Assembly (NCBI RefSeq): GCF_001423885.1 | Contig: NZ_LMPP01000002.1 | Span: forward strand, 1,009,956 to 1,073,955 | Reading direction: 5' to 3' | DNA length: 64,000 bases | Source of the DNA: Rathayibacter sp. Leaf185 | Lineage (GTDB): Bacteria; Actinomycetota; Actinomycetes; Actinomycetales; Microbacteriaceae | Shown: in pieces, positions 54,195-64,000 of the stretch | Numbering within the stretch: the first letter of the stretch is position 1 | Layout: each line of letters opens with the position of its first letter | The notes under the pieces: generated by a model | The model's database searches: none | Seen by the model: only the letters and a program-made list of their open reading frames with translations | What the model was told of the DNA's origin: nothing | Program-made: the position numbers and the translations under genes

Positions 54195-54842
54195 ATGGAT
54201 GTTCTGCTGAACAACCTCGACGTGTTCGTGCCGGCCTTCGGCAACACACTGTTGCTGTTCGTCGTCTCGCTCGTGTTCGCCCTGATCATCGGGACGGTCG
54301 TGGGAGCCATGCGCGTCTCCCCGGTCCCGATCGCCCGCGCGGTCGGCACGGTGTACGTCAACACCGTCCGGAACACGCCGCTCACACTGCTGATGTTCTT
54401 CTTCGCGTTCGGCTATCCCAAGCTCGACCTGCCCGACGTCGACTACACGAACCTCGCCATCTGCGCGCTCAGCCTCTACACGGCGACCTACGTCGCCGAG
54501 GTGCTGCGCTCGGGCATCAACACCGTCCCGATCGGGCAGGCGGAGGCCGCCCGCGCGATCGGGCTCGACTTCGGGCTCACCATGACGCAGGTGGTGCTTC
54601 CGCAGGCCTTCCGCTCCGTGATCCCCCCGCTGATGAGCGTCTTGATCGCTCTGCTCAAGAACACGACGGTCGCCGCCGGCTTCTCCGTCGCCGAGGCCGG
54701 GACGATCGTCCGCGAGCTGAACGAGCGAGGCGAGAACAGCCTGGTCGTCCTGCTCTGGGTCGCCCTCGTCTTCGTGGTGCTGGTCTCGGTCCTCTCGGTC
54801 ATCCAACGTCAGCTCGAGAAGAAGTGGAGGGTCGCCCGATGA
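54195..54842 (+). CDS. gluC: Glutamate ABC transporter permease
   Basis: 215 residues with about five membrane segments. It starts NLDVFVPAFGNTLLLFVVSL and has the amino-acid permease coupling loop EAARAIGLDFGLTMTQVVLPQAFRSVIPP (EAA motif), which docks on the ATPase. Its stop overlaps the next permease start (ATGA), so the two are made together as a heterodimer. Confidence 0.93.
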   Translation: MDVLLNNLDVFVPAFGNTLLLFVVSLVFALIIGTVVGAMRVSPVPIARAVGTVYVNTVRNTPLTLLMFFFAFGYPKLDLPDVDYTNLAICALSLYTATYVAEVLRSGINTVPIGQAEAARAIGLDFGLTMTQVVLPQAFRSVIPPLMSVLIALLKNTTVAAGFSVAEAGTIVRELNERGENSLVVLLWVALVFVVLVSVLSVIQRQLEKKWRVAR

Positions 54843-55711
54843 GCTCCGTCCTCTTCGACAACCCCGGTCCCCGCGCGAGGGTCCGCAATCGCATCCTCGG
54901 CGGCCTGGTGATCCTGCTCGTCGTAGCGGTCTTCGCCTTCATCCTCTGGCGCTTCGCCGAGTCGGGGCAGTTCTCGGCCGAGAAGTGGCGGGCGTTCCGG
55001 TACCCGCTCGTCTGGCAGAGCATCGGGGCGGCGCTCGGGCAGACTCTCGGCGCGTTCGCCGCCGCCGGAGTCGCGAGCCTCGTCCTCGGGTTGGTCCTCG
55101 CGGTCGGCCGGCTCTCCGACCGTCGCTGGATCAGCCTGCCGGTCACGACCTTCATCGAGCTCTTCCGGGCGATCCCCGTCCTGATCCTGATGATGCTGAT
55201 GTACTACGGTCTGCCGTTCATCGGTCTCAAGCTCACCCCGTACCTCGCCGTCGTCATCGCGCTCACGCTCTACAACGGCTCCGTCTTCTCCGAGATCTTC
55301 CGGGCCGGCATCGAGGCCCTCCCGAGAGGTCAGAAGGAGGCGGGCTACGCGATCGGCCTGCGGAAGGCCGGCGTGATGCGCCTCATCCTGTTCCCGCAGG
55401 CCATCCGAACGATGCTGCCCGTGATCATCGCCCAGCTCGTCGTCGCCCTCAAGGACACGGCGCTCGGCTCGATCATCACCTACAACGAGCTGCTCTACTA
55501 CGCGAAGTACCTCGGCAACCAGTCGAGCCTGGACAGCCCGATCATCCCGGCCGCCATCGTCATCGGCGCGATCTACATCAGCATCTGCCTCCTGCTCTCG
55601 GGTCTCGCCAAGTGGATCGAGGTCCGCACCAAGAGCATGGGCCGCGGAGGAACGGGCCACCCGGCCGCTCGCGCCACGACGAACACCGCACTGATAGCCG
55701 CCCAGGACTGA
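54839..55711 (+). CDS. gluD: Glutamate ABC transporter permease
   Basis: 290 residues. A longer N-terminus precedes the permease core of about five segments; the coupling loop is GQKEAGYAIGLRKAGVMRLILFPQAIRTMLP. ELFRAIPVLILMMLMYYGLPF is the typical HisMQ family signature. It has a ~20-residue C-terminal tail ending in Ala/Thr. Partner of GluC. Confidence 0.93.
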   Translation: MSSVLFDNPGPRARVRNRILGGLVILLVVAVFAFILWRFAESGQFSAEKWRAFRYPLVWQSIGAALGQTLGAFAAAGVASLVLGLVLAVGRLSDRRWISLPVTTFIELFRAIPVLILMMLMYYGLPFIGLKLTPYLAVVIALTLYNGSVFSEIFRAGIEALPRGQKEAGYAIGLRKAGVMRLILFPQAIRTMLPVIIAQLVVALKDTALGSIITYNELLYYAKYLGNQSSLDSPIIPAAIVIGAIYISICLLLSGLAKWIEVRTKSMGRGGTGHPAARATTNTALIAAQD

Positions 55712-55735
55712 GTCCGATCGTCTCCGACCCCCTCC

Positions 55736-55794
55736 GCGAGATGCCTCTTGAGTACGCCGGCAACGGCGTGTCGCGTACCGAAGTGGCATCTCGC
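55736..55794. repeat. 59-base cruciform-type inverted repeat
   Basis: GCGAGATGCC (55736-55745) and its exact complement GGCATCTCGC (55785-55794) form the base. The next 12 bases on each side also pair with a few mismatches, and the centre is a GCAA tetraloop hairpin (CGCCG-GCAA-CGGCG). It follows the glu operon and lies 104 bases before pheS. It may terminate the operon, but its length, tetraloop and near-symmetry are also like dispersed palindromic elements of the REP type. Confidence 0.65.
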
Positions 55795-55897
55795 GAGCCG
55801 GACCGGAGGATTCACGTTCTCGGGACGCACCACCCCTGAGCGTTGACGGAGGTCGCCGTCGCCCTCGGGCGATGGAGACGATCTAGACTCACTGATC

Positions 55898-56938
55898 GTG
55901 TCTGACAGCAACCCGATCACCGACGAGGCCGCCTCGGCCGCGGTCACCGAGGCGCTCACCGCGATCAGCGCGGCCGGCGACTCCGCGGCCCTGAAAGCGG
56001 CCCGCTCCGCGCACCTCGGCGAGGGCTCCGCCCTCGCCCGGCTCAACGCGCAGATGCGCTCCGTCCCGCCCGAGTTCAAGGCCGCCTCCGGCAAGCTCAT
56101 CGGTGGCGCCCGCAAGCAGGTCGGCGACGCCTACGCCGCCCGCGAGGCCGAGATCGTCGAGGCGGAGGAGACGGCAGCACTCGACGCCGAGCGCGTCGAC
56201 GTCACCGCGGGTGCCTCGTTCGTCCGCCAGGGTGCACGCCACCCGCTCTCGCTCCTGCAGGAGTCGATCGCCGACGTGTTCGTCGGCATGGGCTGGGAGA
56301 TCGCCGAGGGGCCGGAGCTCGAGAACGAGTGGTTCAACTTCGACGCCCTGAACTTCGACGAGGACCACCCGGCCCGCGCGATGCAGGACACCTTCTTCGT
56401 CGACCCTGTCGACTCGCACCTCGTGCTGCGCACGCACACGAGTCCGGTGCAGATCCGCTCGATGCTCGAGCGCACGCCTCCGGTCTACGTGATCGCGCCC
56501 GGACGCGTCTACCGCACCGACGAGCTCGACGCCACGCACACCCCCGTCTTCACGCAGTTCGAGGGTCTCGCCGTCGACCGCGGCCTGACGATGGCGCACC
56601 TGCGCGGCACTCTCGAGCACGTCGCCCGGATCATGTTCGGCGACGAGGCGAAGATCCGCCTCCGCCCCAACTACTTCCCCTTCACCGAGCCGAGCGCCGA
56701 GCTCGACATCTGGCACCCCACCTTCGTCGGCGGCGCACGCTGGATCGAGTGGGGCGGCTGCGGCATGGTCAACCCGAACGTGCTGCGCGCGGCCGGGATC
56801 GACCCGGAGGAGTTCTCCGGCTTCGCCTTCGGGATGGGGATCGAGCGGACCCTGATGTTCCGCAACGACGTGAAGGACATGCGCGACATGGTCGAGGGCG
56901 ATGTCCGCTTCAGCAAGCAGTACGGGATGGTGATCTGA
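55898..56938 (+). CDS. pheS: Phenylalanine--tRNA ligase, alpha subunit
   Basis: 346 residues. An N-terminal coiled coil (about 10-90), then the class II catalytic core: HPLSLLQESIADVFVGMGWE (motif 1), RTHTSPVQIRSM and VYRTDELDATHTPVFTQFEG (motif 2), GFAFGMGIERTLM (motif 3). It attaches Phe to tRNA as an alpha2beta2 enzyme with PheT. TAGACT (55884-55889) ends eight bases before the GTG. Confidence 0.97.
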   Translation: MSDSNPITDEAASAAVTEALTAISAAGDSAALKAARSAHLGEGSALARLNAQMRSVPPEFKAASGKLIGGARKQVGDAYAAREAEIVEAEETAALDAERVDVTAGASFVRQGARHPLSLLQESIADVFVGMGWEIAEGPELENEWFNFDALNFDEDHPARAMQDTFFVDPVDSHLVLRTHTSPVQIRSMLERTPPVYVIAPGRVYRTDELDATHTPVFTQFEGLAVDRGLTMAHLRGTLEHVARIMFGDEAKIRLRPNYFPFTEPSAELDIWHPTFVGGARWIEWGGCGMVNPNVLRAAGIDPEEFSGFAFGMGIERTLMFRNDVKDMRDMVEGDVRFSKQYGMVI

Positions 56939-59469
56939 TGCGCATCCCGCTGAGCTGGCTGGGCGAGTACGTCGACCTCGAGCAGGGCGTCTCGACCGAG
57001 GCCGTGCACGCCGCACTCGTCTCCGTCGGCCTCGAGGAGGAGGACGTCCACCGCTTCGAGGTCACCGGCCCCGTCGTGGTGGGTGAGGTCCTCGACCTCG
57101 TGCCCGAGCCGCAGAAGAACGGCAAGACGATCAACTGGTGCACGGTCCGTGTCGCTCCCGAGGGCTCGCTCGCGGCCGACGGCGGCGCTGACGTCCGCGG
57201 AATCGTCTGCGGCGCCCACAACTTCGCCGCCGGAGACAAGGTCGTCGTCTCGCTGCCCGGCGCGGTCCTCCCCGGTCCCTTCCCGATCTCGGCGCGGAAG
57301 ACCTACGGTCACGTCTCCGACGGCATGATCGCCTCCAGTCGCGAGCTCGGGCTCGGCGACGACCACGACGGCATCCTCCGCCTGGCGAGCCTCGGCGTCG
57401 ATCCGGAGGCGGGTGCCGACGCGATCGCCCTGCTCGGGCTCGATGACGCGGCCGTCGAGGTGAACGTCACTCCCGACCGCGGCTACGCCTTCTCGATCCG
57501 CGGCATCGCCCGCGAGTACGCACACGCGACCGGCGCCTCCTTCCGCGATCCCGCTCTGGCGGTCGCCGTCCCGGAGCGCGCCGACTCGGCCGAGGTCTTC
57601 CCGGTCTCGCTCGAGGACGACGCACCGATCCGGGGCCGCGACGGCGCCTCCGTCTTCGTCACCCGCGTCGTGCGCGGAGTCGACGCGAGCCGCCCGACGC
57701 CGCCGTGGATGGTCGCGCGCCTGCGGCTGGCGGGCGTCCGCTCGATCTCGCTGATCGTCGACATCACCAACTACGTCATGTTCGAGCTCGGGCAGCCGCT
57801 GCACGGCTACGACCTCGACGCCCTCCAGGGCGGCATCGTCGTGCGCCGCGCCGAGCCGGGGGAGACCCTCGAGACCCTCGACGGGCAGACCAGGCGGCTC
57901 CACCCCGAGGACCTCGTCATCGCGGACGCGGGCGGAGCCGTCGGCCTCGCCGGCGTGATGGGCGGCGCACGCACAGAGATCGGAGCCGCGACCACCGACG
58001 TCCTCCTGGAGGCCGCGAACTTCGATCCGGTGTCGATCGCCCGGACCGCGCGCCGACACAAGCTGCCGAGCGAGGCGTCCAAGCGCTTCGAGCGCGGAGT
58101 CGATCCGCTCGTCGCCGCGGTCGCTGCGGCCCGCGCGGTCCAGCTGCTGGTCGAGCTCGCGGGCGGCACCGCCGACGAGCTCGGGTCGGCTCTCGTCGAT
58201 CCCCGGGAGGCGGCCGTCATCGAGCTGCCCGACGGCTACGTCTCGGGTCTGGTCGGCGTCGAGTACACGCCGGAGGAGATCCGCGGCTCCCTCGTCGAGA
58301 TCGGCGCCTCGGTCGAGACCGGCGGCGCAGGCCTGATGGTCACTCCGCCGAGCTGGCGCCCCGATCTCACCGACAAGTCGACCCTCGCCGAGGAGGTCGC
58401 CCGGATCACCGGGTACGACCGCATCCCCTCGGTGCTGCCCGTCGCGCCTCCTGGCCGCGGTCTCACCACCGGTCAGCGCCTCCGGAGGACGGTCGCGCAG
58501 AGCCTCGCCGCGAGCGGACTGACCGAGGTGCTGTCGTACCCGTTCCTCTCGCGGGCGATCAACGACCGTTTCGGGTCGGTCGACGGCGAGCCCCGCGAGC
58601 AGATCACCCTCGCGAATCCGCTCGACGCCACTGCGGCGCAGCTGCGCCTCTCTCTGCTGCCGGGTCTCGTGCAGATCGCCGCCCGCAACCGCTCCCGCGG
58701 GCTCACCGACCTCGCGCTCTACGAGCTCGGGTCCGTGTTCGTCCCCGTGGCCGGCCGGCCCTTCGGGTCCGGCGCGCTGCCGAAGGGAGCCGTTCGACCC
58801 TCCGCCGAGGTGGAGGCCGAGCTGAACGCCGGCATCCCGGCACAGCCCCTCCACCTCGCGGCGCTGCTCACCGGTGCCGCGGTCGAGCGTCAGCCCGGCG
58901 TGGCCGCTCGCGATTTCGACTGGCGCGACGCGCTCGACGTGGTCCGCGAGGTGTCGACCGCCGCCGGAGTCGAACTGGTCGTCCGCCAGGGAGCGCACGC
59001 CGCGCTGCACCCCGGACGCACCGCGGAGATCGTGCTCGACGGAGCGGTCATCGGTCACGCCGGCGAGCTGCTCCCGTCGCTCGCCGACGAGCTCGACCTG
59101 CCGCGCCGTGTCGCGGTGGTCGAGCTCGACCTCGACCCGGTCATCGCGCGCGCCGGACGCGTGGTCGTCGCCCGCCCCGTCGGCGCCCTCCCCGCGGCGA
59201 CGCAGGACCTCTCGCTGGTCGTGCCGGTCGAGGTACCAGCCGGATCCGTCGCCGAGGCCGTCTCCGAGGGGGCCGGTGAGCTGCTCGAGGCGATCCGCCT
59301 CGTCGACGACTACCGCGGCACCGGGCTCGCCGAGGGCACCAAGTCGCTCACCTTCGCCCTGCGCTTCCGCGCCGCCGACCGGACGCTGACAGCGGCCGAG
59401 GCGACGGCCGCGAAGGAGAGCGGCGTCGCCGTCGCCGCCGCGCGGTTCGGCGCCCAGCTGAGGGAGTGA
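56938..59469 (+). CDS. pheT: Phenylalanine--tRNA ligase, beta subunit
   Basis: 843 residues. Domains in order: N-terminal MRIPLSWLGEYVDL, the tRNA-binding OB fold (about 40-165; VVVGEVLDL...), B3/B4 editing domain (about 215-390), B5 (about 400-475), the catalytic-like domain (about 490-720) and the C-terminal FDX-ACB anticodon domain (about 748-843; KSLTFALRFRAADRTLTAAEA). Its ATG overlaps the pheS stop by one base. No residue loss is evident. Confidence 0.96.
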   Translation: MRIPLSWLGEYVDLEQGVSTEAVHAALVSVGLEEEDVHRFEVTGPVVVGEVLDLVPEPQKNGKTINWCTVRVAPEGSLAADGGADVRGIVCGAHNFAAGDKVVVSLPGAVLPGPFPISARKTYGHVSDGMIASSRELGLGDDHDGILRLASLGVDPEAGADAIALLGLDDAAVEVNVTPDRGYAFSIRGIAREYAHATGASFRDPALAVAVPERADSAEVFPVSLEDDAPIRGRDGASVFVTRVVRGVDASRPTPPWMVARLRLAGVRSISLIVDITNYVMFELGQPLHGYDLDALQGGIVVRRAEPGETLETLDGQTRRLHPEDLVIADAGGAVGLAGVMGGARTEIGAATTDVLLEAANFDPVSIARTARRHKLPSEASKRFERGVDPLVAAVAAARAVQLLVELAGGTADELGSALVDPREAAVIELPDGYVSGLVGVEYTPEEIRGSLVEIGASVETGGAGLMVTPPSWRPDLTDKSTLAEEVARITGYDRIPSVLPVAPPGRGLTTGQRLRRTVAQSLAASGLTEVLSYPFLSRAINDRFGSVDGEPREQITLANPLDATAAQLRLSLLPGLVQIAARNRSRGLTDLALYELGSVFVPVAGRPFGSGALPKGAVRPSAEVEAELNAGIPAQPLHLAALLTGAAVERQPGVAARDFDWRDALDVVREVSTAAGVELVVRQGAHAALHPGRTAEIVLDGAVIGHAGELLPSLADELDLPRRVAVVELDLDPVIARAGRVVVARPVGALPAATQDLSLVVPVEVPAGSVAEAVSEGAGELLEAIRLVDDYRGTGLAEGTKSLTFALRFRAADRTLTAAEATAAKESGVAVAAARFGAQLRE

Positions 59470-59512
59470 CTCCTGACCGGGCCGCGCCCCCGCACGGACT
59501 AGGCTCTCGGGC

Positions 59513-60562
59513 ATGACTTTTTCCGTGGCGGTGGCCGGGGCGAGCGGGTACGCGGGCGGCGAGCTCCTGCGCCTGCTGGCCGATCACCCCGAATTCGAGG
59601 TGCGCACGGTGACGGCGCACGCCAACGCCGGTCAGCCGCTCGTCGCGGTGCATCCGCACCTGCGCTCGCTCCGCGATCTGGTGCTGGTCGACACCACGAC
59701 CGAGAACCTCGTCGGGCACGACGTCGTCTTCCTCGCTCTGCCGCACGGCAGATCGGGGGAGATCACCGCGACTCTGCCCGACGACGTGCTCGTCGTCGAC
59801 TGCGGCGCCGACCACCGGCTGACCGACGCGCGGAACTGGGCCGACTACTACGGCGGCGAGTTCGCTGGCGCTTGGCCGTACGGGCTGCCCGAGCTCCTGC
59901 TCGCCGGCGGCGGACGCAAGCAGCGCGAGGTGCTCGCGGGCGTGCGGCGCATCGCGGTCCCCGGCTGCAACGTGACCGCGATCACCCTCGGCCTCGCACC
60001 GGGGCTGCACGCCGGCGTCATCGAGCCGGGCGATCTGGTGTCGGTGCTGGCTGTCGGTCCGTCGGGTGCGGGCAAGAGCCTTCGCACCGACCTGCTCGCC
60101 AGCGAGCTGCTCGGCTCGGCGCATGCCTACGGAGTCGGTGGCGGGCACCGCCACAATCCCGAGATCCGGCAGAACCTGGTGCTCGCGGGAGCCGGACCGG
60201 TCTCCATCTCGTTCACCCCGGTCCTCGTGCCGATGTCCCGCGGCATCCTCGCGACCTCGACGGCGCGTCTCGCGCCCGGTGTGTCCGCGGGCGACGTGCG
60301 GGCGGCGTGGGAGACGGCCTACGGCGACGAGACCTTCGTCCAGCTGCTCCCCGAGGGGTCCTTCCCTCGGACGGCGGACGTGGTCGGCGCCAACACCGCT
60401 CTGATCGGCCTGGCCGTCGACGAGCGCGCTCGGCGCGTGGTCGCCGTGACCGCGATCGACAACCTCGTCAAGGGCACCGCAGGCGCCGCGATCCAGTCGA
60501 CCAACATCGCCCTGGGCCTCCCCGAGTCCCTGGGCCTCAGCGTGAACGGAGTCGCGCCGTGA
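59513..60562 (+). CDS. argC: N-acetyl-gamma-glutamyl-phosphate reductase
   Basis: 349 residues. NADP site [16 protein letters not shown], catalytic Cys in [10 protein letters not shown], and [10 protein letters not shown] near the active site. It reduces N-acetylglutamyl phosphate to the semialdehyde, the third step of arginine synthesis. TAGGCT (59500-59505) ends seven bases before the ATG, so the arg operon appears to be leaderless. No ARG box that I could recognise lies upstream. Confidence 0.95.
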   Translation: MTFSVAVAGASGYAGGELLRLLADHPEFEVRTVTAHANAGQPLVAVHPHLRSLRDLVLVDTTTENLVGHDVVFLALPHGRSGEITATLPDDVLVVDCGADHRLTDARNWADYYGGEFAGAWPYGLPELLLAGGGRKQREVLAGVRRIAVPGCNVTAITLGLAPGLHAGVIEPGDLVSVLAVGPSGAGKSLRTDLLASELLGSAHAYGVGGGHRHNPEIRQNLVLAGAGPVSISFTPVLVPMSRGILATSTARLAPGVSAGDVRAAWETAYGDETFVQLLPEGSFPRTADVVGANTALIGLAVDERARRVVAVTAIDNLVKGTAGAAIQSTNIALGLPESLGLSVNGVAP

Positions 60563-61725
60563 GCGTCACTGCAGCAGCAGGATTCGAGGCGGCGGGAGTC
60601 GTTGCAGGCCTCAAGTCGACCGGGGCGCGCGACGTCGCTCTCATCCGCAACGTCGGGCCCTTGCAGAACGCGGCCGCCGTCTTCACGAGCAACCGCTGCA
60701 AGGCGAACCCGGTCCTCTGGAGCGAGCAGGTCATGAGGGACGGCACCGTCTCCGCGATCGTCCTCAACTCCGGGGGCGCCAACTGCTACACCGGCGCTCA
60801 GGGCTTCCAGGTCACCCACAGCACTGCGGAGTCGGTGGGCGAGGCGCTCGGCGTCTCGGCCGGCGACGTCCTCGTCTGCTCGACCGGGCTGATCGGCGAT
60901 CAGCTCGACCTCGGGAAGATCACGAGCGGGGTGACGGAGGCGGCGGCGTCGCTCTCCGGGGCCACCGGCGTCGACGACGGCGAGGCCGCGGCGCGCGCGA
61001 TCATGACGACCGACACCGTCCCCAAGCAGGCGACCGTCCGCTCCGAGCAGGGCTGGAGCATCGGCGGGATGGCCAAGGGCGCGGGGATGCTCGCCCCCGG
61101 GCTCGCGACGATGCTCGTCGTCATCACCACCGACGCCGCGCTCGACTCCGCCGATCTCGATGCGGCTCTCCGCGCCTCGACCCGGGTGACCTTCGACCGC
61201 CTCGACTCCGACGGCTGCATGTCGACGAACGACACCGTCGCCCTCCTCGCGAGCGGCGCGAGCGGAGTGGCGCCCGACGCGGCCGCGTTCACCGCCGCGC
61301 TGACCGAGGTCTGCCGTGATCTGACTCTGCAGCTGCAGGCCGACGCCGAGGGCGCCGCGCACGACGTCGCCATCCGCGTCGTGAACGCCGCTTCCGAGGA
61401 CGAGGCGGTCGTCGTCGCGCGCGCCGTCTCGCGGAGCAACCTCTTCAAGGCCGCCATCTTCGGCAACGACCCCAACTGGGGCCGGGTGCTCGCTGCGGTC
61501 GGCACCACCGACGCCGCGTTCGACCCCTACGGCATCGACGTCGCGATGAACGGCGTCCGGGTCTGCCGGGCCGGCGAGCCGTTCGAGAGCCGCGACCTGG
61601 TCGACCTCGCCCCGCGTAAGGTGGCCGTCGACATCGACCTGCACGCGGGTACCGCGACCGCGACCATCTGGACCAACGACCTCACGCACGACTACGTGCA
61701 CGAGAACTCCGCCTACGCGAGCTGA
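60559..61725 (+). CDS. argJ: Bifunctional ornithine acetyltransferase / N-acetylglutamate synthase
   Basis: 388 residues. The self-cleavage site is at Ala-Thr in [16 protein letters not shown]; the exposed Thr becomes the nucleophile of the beta subunit. [11 protein letters not shown] and [13 protein letters not shown] are other signatures. It recycles the acetyl group from N-acetylornithine to glutamate. The GTG overlaps the argC stop codon. Confidence 0.95.
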   Translation: MSVTAAAGFEAAGVVAGLKSTGARDVALIRNVGPLQNAAAVFTSNRCKANPVLWSEQVMRDGTVSAIVLNSGGANCYTGAQGFQVTHSTAESVGEALGVSAGDVLVCSTGLIGDQLDLGKITSGVTEAAASLSGATGVDDGEAAARAIMTTDTVPKQATVRSEQGWSIGGMAKGAGMLAPGLATMLVVITTDAALDSADLDAALRASTRVTFDRLDSDGCMSTNDTVALLASGASGVAPDAAAFTAALTEVCRDLTLQLQADAEGAAHDVAIRVVNAASEDEAVVVARAVSRSNLFKAAIFGNDPNWGRVLAAVGTTDAAFDPYGIDVAMNGVRVCRAGEPFESRDLVDLAPRKVAVDIDLHAGTATATIWTNDLTHDYVHENSAYAS

Positions 61726-61732
61726 GCGACCG

Positions 61733-62677
61733 ATGAGCGACGAGACCCGCACCGAATCCGAGAGCCTGGCGCTGCGCGACGCCGCGGCCGCCAAGGCGGG
61801 CACGCTGATCGAGTCGCTGCCCTGGCTGCAGCGCTTCCACGGCCGCACGATGGTGATCAAGTTCGGCGGCAACGCCATGGTCTCGGAGGAGCTCCAGCGC
61901 GCCTTCGCGCAGGACATCGTCTACCTGCACTACGCGGGCATCCGGCCGGTCGTCGTGCACGGCGGCGGCCCGCAGATCTCGAAGATGCTCGAGCGTCTGG
62001 GCATCGGGAGCGAGTTCCGCGGCGGCTACCGCGTCACGAGCCCGGAGGCGATGGAGGTCGTGCGCATGGTGCTCACGGGCAGCATCAGCCGCGACATCGT
62101 GCGCAGGATCAACGAGCACGGCCCGCTCGCCGCAGGGATCTCGGGCGAGGACGCGGGGCTCTTCGTCGGTCGTCGGCGCGGGGTCGTCCTCGACGGAGTC
62201 GAGCACGATCTCGGTCTGGTGGGCGATGTCGTCGCCGTCGACCCGGCGGCGGTCCTCGCTCAGCTCGACGCGGGCCGGATCCCCGTCGTGTCCTCGATCG
62301 CGCCCGACTCCGACGACCCGACGCAGTCGCTGAACGTCAACGCAGATGCGGCGGCTGCGGCGCTCGCGGTGGCGGTCGGCGCCGAGAAGCTCGTCATCCT
62401 CACCGATGTAGCGGGCCTCTACTCCGACTGGCCGAACCGCGACTCCCTCGTCTCGCACCTCTCCTCCGACGAGCTGGCGGCCCTGCTGCCCTCGCTCGAG
62501 TCGGGGATGATCCCCAAGATGACCGCCTGCCTCGACGCAGTGCTCGGCGGCGTGCCCAAGGCCGCGATCATCGACGGCCGCGTGCCGCACTCGATGCTGC
62601 TCGAGGTCTTCACCTCGGAGGGCGTCGGCACCGAGGTCGTGGCGAGCGAGAGCCGGGAGCGAATGTCGGGCCGCTGA
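61733..62677 (+). CDS. argB: Acetylglutamate kinase
   Basis: 314 residues, amino-acid-kinase fold. KFGGNAM is the ATP-site strand, [16 protein letters not shown] binds substrate, and [31 protein letters not shown] covers the nucleotide contacts. Second step of arginine synthesis and in many bacteria the feedback-control point. The N-terminal helix (residues 1-35) is the type associated with hexameric, arginine-inhibited enzymes. Eight bases after argJ. Confidence 0.96.
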   Translation: MSDETRTESESLALRDAAAAKAGTLIESLPWLQRFHGRTMVIKFGGNAMVSEELQRAFAQDIVYLHYAGIRPVVVHGGGPQISKMLERLGIGSEFRGGYRVTSPEAMEVVRMVLTGSISRDIVRRINEHGPLAAGISGEDAGLFVGRRRGVVLDGVEHDLGLVGDVVAVDPAAVLAQLDAGRIPVVSSIAPDSDDPTQSLNVNADAAAAALAVAVGAEKLVILTDVAGLYSDWPNRDSLVSHLSSDELAALLPSLESGMIPKMTACLDAVLGGVPKAAIIDGRVPHSMLLEVFTSEGVGTEVVASESRERMSGR

Positions 62678-62770
62678 TCCGCAGCGGCCCCGGCTCCGAG
62701 CGTCCCCCGACACGGGTGAGCGCACCGACGGCCCACGAGGCCGGACCGCTCCGATCGAAAGGCTCGACAG

Positions 62771-63985
62771 ATGACCACCGACACGACCACCGGGACGACC
62801 AGGACCGACACGGCCCGCGATCGCTACGCCTCGGCGATGATGCAGACCTTCGCTCCACCGCTCGCCGTCCTCGACCGCGGTCTCGGCTGCAGGGTCTGGG
62901 ACGTCGACGGGCGCGAATACCTCGACTTCCTCGGCGGCATCGCCGTCAACTCGCTCGGTCACGCCCACCCCGTCTTCGTCGAGGCCGTCACCCGTCAGGC
63001 CGGCGCCCTCGCGCACGTCTCCAACTACTTCGCGACGGCGCCCCAGATCGAGCTCGCCGAGACCCTGCGGAGGCTGACCGGTGCCGGCGACGAGGGCCGC
63101 GTCTACTTCGCGAACTCGGGTACCGAGGCCAACGAGGCCGCGTTCAAGCTGGCGCGCCTCAACTCCGGAGGCGGTCGCCACCGCGTCCTCGCGCTCCACA
63201 ACGCGTTCCACGGCCGCACGATGGGCGCGCTCGCCCTCACCGGCAAGGCCGCGATGCGGGCGCCCTTCGAGCCGATGCCCGGCGGAGTCGAGCACATCGA
63301 CGCGACGCTCGGCGCGCTCGAGGCGGCGCTCGACGACTCCGTCGCAGCGCTGGTGGTCGAGCCGATCCAGGGTGAGGCCGGCGTCATCCCGCTGCCCGAC
63401 GGCTTCCTCGAGCGGGCTCGTCAGCTGACGAGCGAGCACGGCGCGCTCCTGATCGTCGACGAGATCCAGACGGGCGTGGGCCGCACCGGGAGCTGGTTCG
63501 CCTATCAGCGCTCCGGCATCGTCCCCGACGCGGTGACCGTGGCCAAGGGCCTCGGCGGCGGGTTCCCGATCGGCGCGCTGGTGACCTTCGGCGGTGCGTC
63601 CGCGCTGTTCCGCAGGGGTCAGCACGGCAGCACCTTCGGCGGCAACCCGCTGGCGACCGCGGTCGCCGGAGCGGTCCTCGGCGAGATCGAGCGGGCGGAC
63701 CTCCTCCGCAACGCCCGCGAGCGCGGTGAGCAGATCACGCGCGCCGTCCTCGCCATCGGCTCGCCCCTGATCGACTCCGTCCGCGGTGCCGGGCTCCTCC
63801 TGGGTCTCGCCCTCACCGAGCCGGTCGCGGGCGCCCTCGCGGCAGCGGCCCTCGAGGAGGGTCTCATCGTCAACGCGGCGAACGACTCGAGCATCCGCCT
63901 CGCTCCACCGCTCATCGTCTCGTCCGACGAGGTCGACGAGTTCGCCGAGCGCCTCGCCCGCGCGCTCGGCGCACTGAGCATCTGA
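62771..63985 (+). CDS. argD: Acetylornithine aminotransferase
   Basis: 404 residues, class III PLP transaminase. NSGTEANEAAFKLAR binds phosphate, VVEPIQGEAGV and LLIVDEIQTGVGRTG hold the Glu/Asp contacts, and the Schiff-base Lys is in VTVAKGLGGGFPIGA. It makes N-acetylornithine. The ATG follows GAAAGG. argF and argR are expected beyond the window; the last 15 bases show only the start of the next gap. Confidence 0.96.
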   Translation: MTTDTTTGTTRTDTARDRYASAMMQTFAPPLAVLDRGLGCRVWDVDGREYLDFLGGIAVNSLGHAHPVFVEAVTRQAGALAHVSNYFATAPQIELAETLRRLTGAGDEGRVYFANSGTEANEAAFKLARLNSGGGRHRVLALHNAFHGRTMGALALTGKAAMRAPFEPMPGGVEHIDATLGALEAALDDSVAALVVEPIQGEAGVIPLPDGFLERARQLTSEHGALLIVDEIQTGVGRTGSWFAYQRSGIVPDAVTVAKGLGGGFPIGALVTFGGASALFRRGQHGSTFGGNPLATAVAGAVLGEIERADLLRNARERGEQITRAVLAIGSPLIDSVRGAGLLLGLALTEPVAGALAAAALEEGLIVNAANDSSIRLAPPLIVSSDEVDEFAERLARALGALSI

Positions 63986-64000
63986 CCCGACCGACCCCGA

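Noticed and set aside
59470-59512. ARG box (ArgR operator) upstream of argC
   Set aside because: The 43-base gap holds only the TAGGCT box and GC-rich sequence; no AT-rich ARG-type palindrome is visible.

Overview
The window is about 64 kb of very GC-rich (roughly 70%) chromosomal DNA with tightly packed genes. Gene content and order point to a high-GC Gram-positive of the Microbacteriaceae (Rathayibacter/Clavibacter/Curtobacterium type; genus is inference). The evidence is the actinobacterial blocks pnp-M16 peptidase-dapB-thyX-dapA-rnj-ftsK-pgsA-cinA-clgR-recA-recX-miaB-miaA-dapF-hflX-lexA, priA in place of hisA, and infC-rpmI-rplT next to a DUF1844 gene. I see no insertion sequence, prophage, CRISPR array, tRNA or rRNA.

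Layout. 1-3.2 kb: the end of an oxidoreductase gene, a pyridoxamine-oxidase-like flavin protein, small unknowns and an MFS exporter. 3.2-13.2 kb: rpsO and pnp, usually neighbours, are separated here by 7.3 kb of accessory genes. These are an unknown secreted protein, a cell-surface module (DUF4397 protein, lipid-anchored class F sortase, ECF sigma factor, RskA-type anti-sigma), a LysR regulator divergent from an MFS transporter, and a small unknown gene. pnp has a long structured leader. 13.3-17.2 kb: two aldo/keto-reductase-like genes with eroded active sites flank a GH13 alpha-glucosidase. 17.2-31.4 kb: M16 peptidase, phosphatase, acetyltransferases, lysine/DAP synthesis (dapB, dapA), thyX, RNase J, FtsK, PgsA and CinA. 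31.6-45.2 kb: stress and DNA repair (clgR, recA with a perfect SOS box, recX), tRNA modification (miaB, miaA), dapF, hflX, methionine synthesis (metF, metE), and divergent lexA and LysM genes, the latter resembling SOS division inhibitors. 45.2-49.2 kb: hisC-hisB-hisH-priA plus an SseB-like gene. 49.2-52.2 kb: DUF1844, infC-rpmI-rplT and a TrmH-type methyltransferase. 52.3-55.7 kb: a glutamate-type ABC importer. 55.9-59.5 kb: pheST. 59.5-64 kb: argC-argJ-argB-argD, running off the end.

How it works together. Most of the window is housekeeping: cell-wall precursors (dapA/B/F), amino acids (his, arg, met), RNA turnover (PNPase, RNase J), translation, and the SOS circuit (LexA, RecA, RecX, LysM protein). 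The most distinctive accessory unit is the DUF4397/sortase/sigma/anti-sigma module at 4.6-7.8 kb. It reads as a self-contained surface-protein display and signalling system, comparable in logic to mycobacterial SigK/RskA.

About twenty genes have a TANNNT-like -10 box ending 6-8 bases before their start codon, the arrangement expected of leaderless transcripts. I used it to choose several starts. Two genes appear to use rare start codons: infC (ATC) and the ECF sigma gene (probably CTG).
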